NCBI GenBank assembly: GCA_947586295.1
Contig: CANPXQ010000003.1
Span: 1 to 20,833 of the forward strand
Direction of reading: 5' to 3'
Source of the DNA: an uncultured Bacilli bacterium
Lineage (GTDB): Bacteria > Bacillota_I > Bacilli_A > RF39 > UBA660
Length of the DNA: 20,833 nt
Shown here: positions 6,181 to 12,388 of the stretch, one piece after another
Position numbering within the stretch: position 1 is the first letter of the stretch
How the letters are laid out: each line of letters begins with the position of its first letter
Translations under genes and position numbers: made by a program
Notes under the pieces: model-generated
What the model was told of the DNA's origin: nothing
Seen by the model: the letters and a program-made list of their open reading frames with translations, nothing else
Database searches by the model: none

Positions 6181-8272
6181 TTTTTTCTTCCTTAATTAAT
6201 TCAAAATCTATCGTTCCATTTTCTTTAGAAGCATCAACTACTTTTATTTTTACTCTATCTCCTAAACGATATATTTTTTTATTATCCGTATTTACTAAAG
6301 CTAACATTTCTGGAACATAAGTAAAGTAACCATCTAAAGAACTTATATGAACTAAACCTTCTACTAAATTAGCTAACTCTACAAAGAAACCAAAATTTAC
6401 TACGCCACTAATAATGCCGGTATACTCTTCCCCAATATGGTCCATCATATATTCCGCCATCTTCATATCCATAACATCGCGTTCCGCTTCAACCGCATTT
6501 ACTTCTGTTTCACTGGAGTTTTCGGCAACATCAATTAAATACTTACTATTAAAATTTATTGTTTCCATATCCATTTTATGTAAAAAACAATAAGTTCGTA
6601 GTAATCGATGAACAGTTAAGTCTGGAAACCTTCTAATAGGAGAAGTAAAATGGGTATAACACATACTAGCTAGGCCAAAATGATGGATATTGTTAGTACT
6701 ATACTTAGCTTTTTTCATACTCCTTAAAAGCATACTAGAAAGGATTGGAAATTCCTTCTTATCTTTTAATTCTTTTAATACATTTTGCATTGTTATTGGG
6801 GTTATTTTATTTAAATTAGTATTTAGACTATAACCCATTTGTTTAACTAAATTAACAAAATCAGTTATTTTTTCACTACTAGGAATATCGTGTATCCGAT
6901 AGATAAATGGTAAATCCATATTACTTATATGACTTGCCACCGTTTCATTAGCCGCAATCATAAAATCTTCAATCAATTTTTCTCCAGTACCTCGACTTCT
7001 TTTAACAATATCAATAGCTTTTCCCGCACTATCTTGAATTACTTTAGCCTCATCTATTTCAAAATCAATATAACCTCTACTAATCTTTTCTTTTCTTAAA
7101 ATATCCGCTAGGTTAGCCATAAGTTTTAAATCAGCGACAAAAGCTTCATACCCTTCCGGTATTTTATTTTCTTCTAAAATCAAATTAACATTTTTATAAG
7201 TCATTTTTTTTCTTGATTTTATATAGGAAGGAAAAATATCATAATCTATTACTTTTCCCAAAGCATTTATTTTCATAACACAACTTATAGTTAAACGAAT
7301 TTCTCCTTCATTTAAACTACATATTCCATTAGATAATTGATGGGGCAACATAGGGATAACCGTATCCGCTAAATAAGCTGAAGTGCCTCTAAAATATGCA
7401 TCTTCATATAAAGATGAACCTACTTTAACATAATTACTGACATCAGCAATATGTACCCCTAATAGATAATTATCATTTTCATATTTTATACTTATAGCAT
7501 CATCTATATCTTTAGTATCATCACCATCAATTGTAAATATTACTTCATTAGTTAAATCCTTACGATCATTTAATTCTTCATTCGATACCACATTAGGAAT
7601 ATATTCTAATTCCTTAATTGTATCTTCACTAAAATCTATCCTTATATTGTGTCTTAAAGCAATAGATATAATATCTACACCCGGATCATTTTTATGTCCT
7701 ATTATCTTATCTACTTTAGCTAGATAAAAATTAGGTTCTATTTCTTTTATTATTTTTAATAATACTTTATGTCCTTCTACACATTGTTTTAAACTATCAT
7801 AGTCTATTTTTAATTTAATATTTAATTTTTCATCATCCGCTTTAAAATCTAATTTACCATTGTTATCAATTATTTCGCCAACTATATTAGTTAAATTTCT
7901 TTTTAATATTTTTAATACTTTTCCTTCTATACTATTAGGATATCTATAAGTATCAATTTCTACCATATCCCCATTAATAGCCCCATTTAAATTTTCTTTT
8001 GGAATATATATATCGGGACCTTCAACTAATAAAAAAGCATTACCATTTTTATTAACACTTATAATACCTGTTTTTAATGTTTGACAATTTTTAATAAGAA
8101 CATAAGTACTTTTTCTAGTTTCATGTAATAACCCATCTGTTACTAATTCTTTTATATTTCGTTCTAAATCTTGTAATTCTTCTACTGTTTTTAATCCCAA
8201 CATATCATTAATTGTAATTATATCTAAAGCTTTCGTTTCGTTGTTTAAAACATCTAATATTCGTTCTTTCAT
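6164..8272 (-). CDS. rnr: Ribonuclease R
   Basis: RNase R is a processive 3'-5' exoribonuclease that degrades structured RNA and assists tmRNA-mediated mRNA decay. I choose the ATG at 8272 (702 residues) because AGAGG lies 5 nt upstream. A TTG at 8293 in the same frame would add 7 residues but overlap the previous gene. Order of domains: N-terminal winged helix, cold-shock domains (from PDIYIPKENLNGAINGDMVEI, about residue 87), the RNB catalytic domain with the metal-binding DGDDTKDIDDA (about 249-259) and HIADVSNYV, then the RNB-core region NIHHFGLASMCYTHFTSPIR. A C-terminal S1 domain (YTGIISGVVNFGFFVEL, GLVHISSL) follows. It lies 8 bp after the pseudopilin gene and overlaps smpB. Confidence 0.97.
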   Translation of the reverse strand: MKERILDVLNNETKALDIITINDMLGLKTVEELQDLERNIKELVTDGLLHETRKSTYVLIKNCQTLKTGIISVNKNGNAFLLVEGPDIYIPKENLNGAINGDMVEIDTYRYPNSIEGKVLKILKRNLTNIVGEIIDNNGKLDFKADDEKLNIKLKIDYDSLKQCVEGHKVLLKIIKEIEPNFYLAKVDKIIGHKNDPGVDIISIALRHNIRIDFSEDTIKELEYIPNVVSNEELNDRKDLTNEVIFTIDGDDTKDIDDAISIKYENDNYLLGVHIADVSNYVKVGSSLYEDAYFRGTSAYLADTVIPMLPHQLSNGICSLNEGEIRLTISCVMKINALGKVIDYDIFPSYIKSRKKMTYKNVNLILEENKIPEGYEAFVADLKLMANLADILRKEKISRGYIDFEIDEAKVIQDSAGKAIDIVKRSRGTGEKLIEDFMIAANETVASHISNMDLPFIYRIHDIPSSEKITDFVNLVKQMGYSLNTNLNKITPITMQNVLKELKDKKEFPILSSMLLRSMKKAKYSTNNIHHFGLASMCYTHFTSPIRRFPDLTVHRLLRTYCFLHKMDMETINFNSKYLIDVAENSSETEVNAVEAERDVMDMKMAEYMMDHIGEEYTGIISGVVNFGFFVELANLVEGLVHISSLDGYFTYVPEMLALVNTDNKKIYRLGDRVKIKVVDASKENGTIDFELIKEEKNGNQE

Positions 8273-8280
8273 TATATCCT

Positions 8281-8682
8281 CTACTCTTTGCAATATTCAT
8301 CATCACATTTTTTATCAACTAATTTACAAAACTTTTCACCATTAACATAGGTAACATCGATATAACTTTCGGTATCATCTATTACTGCTTCATCAGTCAT
8401 CGGATTTTGCATAGTCTTTCTAATTAAGCCATACTTAATTAAATCACTAAACATAATATGACAACTACTTCCTCCCGCCGGACAAGTTTCACTTGTTCTA
8501 CTATCACTTTGAACAAAAACACAAGCAGCATCTTCCACATCTTTTTTAAATGCATCATAATCCTTATGGTCTTGACTTGCCAATAAATTATTAACACTCA
8601 AGCCAACCACAACACTTAAAGTAGCTATTAAAGCAATTGTTACCAATAATTCAACTAACGTAAATCCATTATTTTTTTCCAT
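8281..8682 (-). CDS. Type IV pilin-like (pseudopilin) protein
   Basis: The 133 residues begin MEKNNG followed by FTLVELLVTIALIATLSVVV. This is a textbook type III prepilin signal: a short charged leader, Gly at -1, Phe at +1 and Glu at +5 of the mature protein, then the hydrophobic alpha-1 helix. The globular part has six cysteines (near positions 54, 67, 73, 117, 124 and 130), unusually many for a Gram-positive pilin. I see no other pilus, secretion or peptidase gene nearby, so its assembly machinery must be elsewhere. It has its own predicted promoter and lies 8 bp before rnr, so rnr is probably transcribed from it. It could be a minor competence-type pseudopilin or a secreted protein using the same pathway. 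Confidence 0.85.
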   Translation of the reverse strand: MEKNNGFTLVELLVTIALIATLSVVVGLSVNNLLASQDHKDYDAFKKDVEDAACVFVQSDSRTSETCPAGGSSCHIMFSDLIKYGLIRKTMQNPMTDEAVIDDTESYIDVTYVNGEKFCKLVDKKCDDEYCKE

Positions 8683-8698
8683 ATTCTATCACATATTA

Positions 8699-8727
8699 AG
8701 TGTACCAAATTTCTTAAAAAAAGTCAT
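8699..8727 (-). promoter_or_regulatory. Predicted promoter of the pseudopilin-rnr-smpB unit
   Basis: On the minus strand, ATGACT (8722-8727) and TACACT (8699-8704) are 17 bp apart, with TGG before the -10 forming an extended -10. It lies between a terminator and the pseudopilin ATG at 8682, so the predicted leader is very short. The Shine-Dalgarno (GATAGA) is weak. Confidence 0.5.
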
Positions 8728-8740
8728 TAGTTTTCCATAG

Positions 8741-8767
8741 AAAAAAAGTCAAAGCATTCTTGACTTT
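8741..8767 (-). terminator. Rho-independent terminator upstream of the pseudopilin gene
   Basis: On the minus strand, AAAGTCAA and TTGACTTT form an 8-bp stem with a 7-nt loop followed by seven T. It ends transcription arriving from the surface-protein gene or its remnant neighbour. Confidence 0.8.
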
Positions 8768-8979
8768 AAAATATTAAATTTAAATGTTCTATTGTTAATA
8801 TTCCATTATCAATAAACCAATCTAAATTAACTTTCCCATTTATGGTTACTTGTAGGATTTATTTAGCACTATAAAAATATACCCTCAAATTTATCTACTC
8901 GTGCAAATGTAGAGATTGATGTATTCCTAATTTAGTCCCAATTCACTATATATATATATAACTTTGAAAAAATGTAAAG

Positions 8980-11815
8980 TTAATTTAAAACTAATTTATA
9001 TGGATTAGCCCTTGTTCCATCTCCCGAAGATAATATTACCCTAGAAGAAATGTAGAATGTCGGCCGAACTCCAGATGCATTAGCCGAATCATCCACTCCA
9101 TCATAATTAAAATATCCATTAGGATATATACTCATAGCTTGAGCTTTATAACTTGAATCTCGTGTAATTGTCCATTCATAGTCACCTAATAACCAATCTT
9201 CACCTACTGTATCTCTATAATCACCATATTGATAAATATCATAACTAAGAATAAAATTTGGGTAATCCCAGTATTTATTATCAGCCCCATACATATAATC
9301 AGACACGTACATTAAACCTATTTTATTATTATATACTAGATCACCCTCTGTACAATCTGTTTTATCAGCTAGCACCGAATTACATGCATGGTCTCCAATT
9401 TTTACTCTATTTTTTCCTAATTCATTTTCATAAATTTCTTTTATGTTAATACTATCTTCTTCAATATATTCACTACTTAGTCCCCCAACTATCCACTTAT
9501 GATCGACTATCATATTTTTTAAATCTGGTATAGAAGTTGTTAAATAAGTATTATAATAATAATCATTTAAGTTAAAAATATTTAAATTGCTTTGTTGCCA
9601 CATATTTGTATTTTCTTTGTCACTATAACTACTTGTTATACCATTAGTAGTATTCCATAAATATCCATCATAATCAAGATTATATGCATTTTCGCTTCCT
9701 AAGTGCGTTGTGTTTGCACTTATTGCTTTTATTAATTTTACTTCATATTCTCCCACTTCATTTTTAAATATTCCTATTATACGATACAATTTATCTAAGC
9801 TGCAATCATTACCAACACATACATAATTATTTAATTTTTTTACGTATTCCGTGTTTATAAAGTCTTTAGACATAGCATCTTGTATAGCCAATTTTTTGTT
9901 CCAAAAATATGTTAAATCTGTTCTAGCTTCAAAATCATAAATAAACTCTTCATCTTCTGTTGATAATTCTTCACTTAAATCATAATATCTATGTTGTAAA
10001 TCGGCATATTTTGTTATAATATCTGCATTAACATCATCCTTATACCAATATATCTCATAACACTCTGTACCATATGAATTACTACAATATTGCTCGGAAA
10101 CATCAAAATTATCACTTATGATTTGATTATAAAACCCTTCATTAATAGTATTTTCTAAATCAGTAATATAAGAATATATATCCATATCTTGCCACTGTTG
10201 TTCAAAATTATTTAAAAATTCGGTATCTTCAGAAGATATATCTTCGTCTAAAGCATAGCTTCTATTAGATATTTCTAAATATTTTTCGATATTTTCTTTA
10301 TTAGGACTATCTTTATAATAAAAGTATTTTACCTTAATTACAGCATTATTAAACAAATTATTAAATTCCTCATCATTAGATTTACTATTTAATATAGCAT
10401 CATCTATAGCATCATTTTTAGAATAAAATAATGAAATGTCATCCGAGTATATAGTGCTTACATATGTTGAAAAAAAATTATATTCTTCAAAAGATAATTC
10501 GTCCTCATAAAAATAATATTTATTTCTAATCTTAAAAAATTTTTCTATAACACTACTAAGCGGATCATCTTTATACCAATAAACATATTCATCACGGCTA
10601 TAATATATAAACTCATTATTTATTATTTTATTAAGATCTAAACTATAATTTCCCCCACTGTATCGATAGGAATTATCATTAGCATCCAAAGATGCAGTTC
10701 CGTTAACCGCAACCATTCCTTTTTCAATAGCCGCTTTTAATGCAGCATTAAAAGTATTATAATGTATTGACTCATCAGTTGCTAAATAGAAATATCCATT
10801 ATTGCCATAACAATAATTTTCAGGAGGAGTATCTGATACATAACATTTTTGTTTTATCAAATTTCTCTTTTCTAATGAATTATAATTTATTGCATATAAT
10901 GAATCATAATCATCTTTATATTGATCTGTTAATATATAGTAGTAACTCGGTGGTATATATGAACTTTCAGTATCAATATTAATATATGGCAATCTAAAAG
11001 ATCCATTATGATAATTGATATTATTATCTAAACGATAATTATAAGCTAGGCAAGTGCTTAAGTTTTCTCCTTTACATTCTGTTGATATTGTCTTTTCTTC
11101 TCTTTGAATTATTACTTTTCCATTAAATCTTTTCCCTGTATTTAATTCTTGATCACTATCTAAGTTCTTTAATGTTACTCTTATTTCCCATTCGTGAACT
11201 GTAGGATTATTTTCAGTTCCTGTTACTTGTATTTCATAATCTTTTATTATAGGTATTAAACCTTGTGTTTCGGTTATATCATAACTATCATTTTCTTCAT
11301 TTAATGAAACTTTAGTTAAACCTTTTATATCTTTATTATATACTTCTTGTCCATCTGGTCCTTTTATACTTAAAAATAATTCAGGAATTTCTACACAGCC
11401 TTCACTTTTATTTTCTCTTTCTTCTTTTGTTTTTAATTCTACTACTTTTCCTTCTGTATTAGTACAACTACTATACATTAAACTATTTTCTTTTATATCT
11501 AAATAAATATTATACGTATATTTATCAGTAGTATTGGTTGTATTATTTGCTCTTAAGGTTGCTTTGGCTGTTGTTACACCTTCTAATAATTTATCTTCTG
11601 CTTCTTTTCCAAAATTATCTATATCTGCATTTATCGTTATATCTCCTTCAGTAGTAAATACTAAACTATCGGTTGTACCTGTTAATACATTGACATTACT
11701 ATTTGCACCAATTCCTATTTGAGCTTGAAAGTAGGCATATGTTGCTCCTACGACTAATAAAAGAATAGTTACAACCGCAACAATTAATAATATATTTCTT
11801 TTTTATTTTCTTCCA
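8980..11815 (-). CDS. Large repeat-containing surface protein, frame broken at an A6 tract
   Basis: The ATG at 11815 has an AGGAG Shine-Dalgarno 9 nt upstream and reads MEENKK, but stops after 10 codons. The frame open from 11802 down to 8980 continues RNILLIVAVVTILLLVVGAT and then YAYF, a SipW-type signal anchor. Adding one A to the AAAAAA tract (11799-11804) joins the two into about 945 residues; the longest ATG-initiated part without it starts at 11478 (832 residues). The order is: signal anchor, beta-rich region, about 88-residue repeats, then a C-terminal domain. That domain (LYRIIGIFKNEVGEYEVKLI ... ASGVRPTFYISSRVILSSG) resembles the DUF6273-like endings of many gut Firmicute surface proteins. 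Likely extracellular; function unknown. It has its own terminators on both sides. Confidence 0.8.
9844..10590 (-). repeat. Three diverged ~88-residue protein repeats
   Basis: Within the surface protein (numbered from the ATG at 11478), segments starting at about residues 297, 384 and 474 share a pattern: aromatic-rich YWYKDD or YFYYKDS, then I-K-Y/F-x-x-I/L, then YY/SY-x-L/Y-x-E-x-L/I-S-x-E-x-x-x-F. Examples are YVYWYKDDPLSS, VKYFYYKDSPNKENIEKY and YEIYWYKDDVNADIITKY. Each is followed by a hydrophobic-aromatic helix (ISLFYSKNDAIDDAI, IYSYITDLENTINEG, LTYFWNKKLAIQDAM). The period is about 87-90 residues. They look like stacked, mostly helical stalk units. Confidence 0.7.
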
Positions 11816-11839
11816 TAAGTACTCACTCCTATTATTTTA

Positions 11840-11868
11840 ATAATAATAAAATAATATAAAAAAAGCAA
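11840..11868 (-). promoter_or_regulatory. Possible promoter of the surface-protein gene
   Basis: On the minus strand, TTGCTT (11863-11868, inside the terminator's 3' arm) and TATTAT (11840-11845) are 17 bp apart, just before the AGGAG and ATG. In such AT-rich DNA a match like this is weak evidence. It is supported mainly by the gene having a terminator immediately upstream. Confidence 0.35.
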
Positions 11869-11895
11869 GAGGCTAATTTTAGTTCTCTTGCTTTT
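11858..11895 (-). terminator. Rho-independent terminator of the ftsH-secG unit
   Basis: On the minus strand, AAAAGCAAGAG and CTCTTGCTTTT form a perfect 11-bp stem around a 13-nt loop, with seven T in the tail. It is presumably the original secG terminator. Its 5' arm and loop are duplicated at 12131-12155, with the structured element between the copies. Confidence 0.85.
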
Positions 11896-11897
11896 AA
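11873..11897. repeat. 25-bp direct repeat, copy 1 (terminator arm and loop)
   Basis: This is identical over 25 bp to 12131-12155. It begins CTAATTTTAG and ends GCTTTTAA on the plus strand. Here it forms the loop and one arm of a complete terminator. The identity stops exactly where the structured element starts (TGTAGG). Confidence 0.9.
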
Positions 11898-12130
11898 TGT
11901 AGGTTTGTCAAACATATGTGACAGCGTATATGGTTGGCAAACCTACACTGTGCATTTTATCTTCTTTGCATAGACATTATGCCGAGAAAACACTAAAAGT
12001 TAGGCAAGTTATGATATAATTTTTTAATTTGCAGTATTATTTGCTGCCTTTCTGCAAATCAATCATAACTTGGGTTCCTGACTTTTAGTGGCAAATTGGA
12101 ATATTGTCACACTTCTATGTAAAATGCACA
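11898..12130. ncRNA. 233-bp highly structured noncoding element, identity unknown
   Basis: Exactly between the two 25-bp repeats, this segment has no ORF and folds almost completely. Plus-strand coordinates follow. Hairpin 1 pairs 11898-11917 with 11928-11947: 20 positions with one mismatch and one G.U, and loop GTGACAGCGT. A second domain is closed by TGTGCATTTTA (11949-11959) with TAAAATGCACA (12120-12130). Inside are a small hairpin GCATA(GACAT)TATGC (11968-11982) and a long one, 11991-12015 with 12062-12090 (14 + 11 bp around a GGTT bulge). The tip of the long one pairs 12027-12034 with 12052-12059. About 140 of 233 nt pair. The strand is undetermined. It could be a structured RNA, a non-autonomous mobile element or both. 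Confidence 0.6.
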
Positions 12131-12155
12131 CTAATTTTAGTTCTCTTGCTTTTAA
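12131..12155. repeat. 25-bp direct repeat, copy 2
   Basis: This is a perfect copy of 11873-11897, lying 6 bp beyond the secG stop codon. It carries one arm and the loop of the terminator but lacks the second arm, so it cannot terminate alone. It looks like a target or attachment-site duplication. Confidence 0.9.
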
Positions 12156-12161
12156 ATATTT

Positions 12162-12377
12162 TTAATTTAAGAATAGGATTAAAGAAATAACAAAAAATAC
12201 TAATCCTAATACTAATGTTGCTCTAGTTATAAATAGTTCTAATCCTCTTTCTTTCATATTTTGAAATAAAGCTTCATTTCCACCACTAAACATCGCTCCA
12301 GCATCACTAGCTTTATTCCCTTGCAATAATACTATTGCAATTAAGAGGATTGAAATAATTAACAAAACAGTTTCCAA
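12162..12377 (-). CDS. secG: Preprotein translocase subunit SecG
   Basis: SecG is the small accessory subunit of the SecYEG channel. The 71 residues form two membrane helices (about 3-19, VLLIISILLIAIVLLQ, and 51-70, ITRATLVLGLVFFVISLILF). Between them lies the characteristic loop LLQGNKASDAGAMFSGGNEA. The start is TTG, chosen because AGGAGG sits 7 nt upstream and no ATG is available. The gene lies 11 bp after ftsH. Gram-positive genomes usually carry rnr next to secG; here the element and surface-protein gene intervene. Confidence 0.95.
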   Translation of the reverse strand: METVLLIISILLIAIVLLQGNKASDAGAMFSGGNEALFQNMKERGLELFITRATLVLGLVFFVISLILFLN

Positions 12378-12388
12378 GTACTTACCTC

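Larger units (their letters stand above)
8683..8979 (-). other. Intergenic region with possible gene remnant and (TA) run
   Basis: This is 297 bp without an intact gene. It holds a (TA) run at about 8947-8960, a terminator at 8741-8767 and the promoter of the pseudopilin gene. On the minus strand, an open stretch at 8858-8766 reads ILQVTINGKVNLDWFIDNGI and then LTIEHLNLIF, ending in TAA inside the terminator stem, as a genuine gene end would. A second short coding-like run (TSISTFARVDKFEGIFL) lies upstream in another frame. The layout suggests the decayed 3' end of a lost gene, but the pieces are too short to identify. Confidence 0.35.

Noticed and set aside
8273..8293. TTG start of rnr at 8293
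   Set aside because: It overlaps the pseudopilin stop and has a poorer ribosome binding site than the ATG at 8272, which has AGAGG 5 nt upstream.
8945..8962. (TA) run as a promoter -10
   Set aside because: It is a simple repeat with no positioned -35 and no gene start nearby.
11803..11826. Alternative GTG start of the surface protein in the long frame
   Set aside because: The GTG overlaps the Shine-Dalgarno AGGAG, and a TAA follows seven codons later, before the signal anchor, so it does not rescue the frame.
11991..12090. Integron attC-like site (GTTAGGC occurs at 11999-12005)
   Set aside because: The core 7-mer is inside the stem and in the wrong polarity on both strands, its partner is CCTGAC and not GCCTAAC, and no integrase or cassette is present.
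11898..12130. tmRNA (ssrA), often found near secG-rnr-smpB
   Set aside because: The element is too short, has no tRNA-like acceptor with CCA or T-loop sequence, and no ANDEN-type tag frame ending in ALAA.
11949..12130. Retron msr-msd (closing inverted repeats around a long hairpin)
   Set aside because: No reverse transcriptase gene lies next to it, and the flanking 25-bp direct repeats are not a retron feature.
11873..12155. CRISPR-like repeat-spacer unit
   Set aside because: There are only two repeat copies, with a 233-nt self-complementary spacer, and no cas genes.
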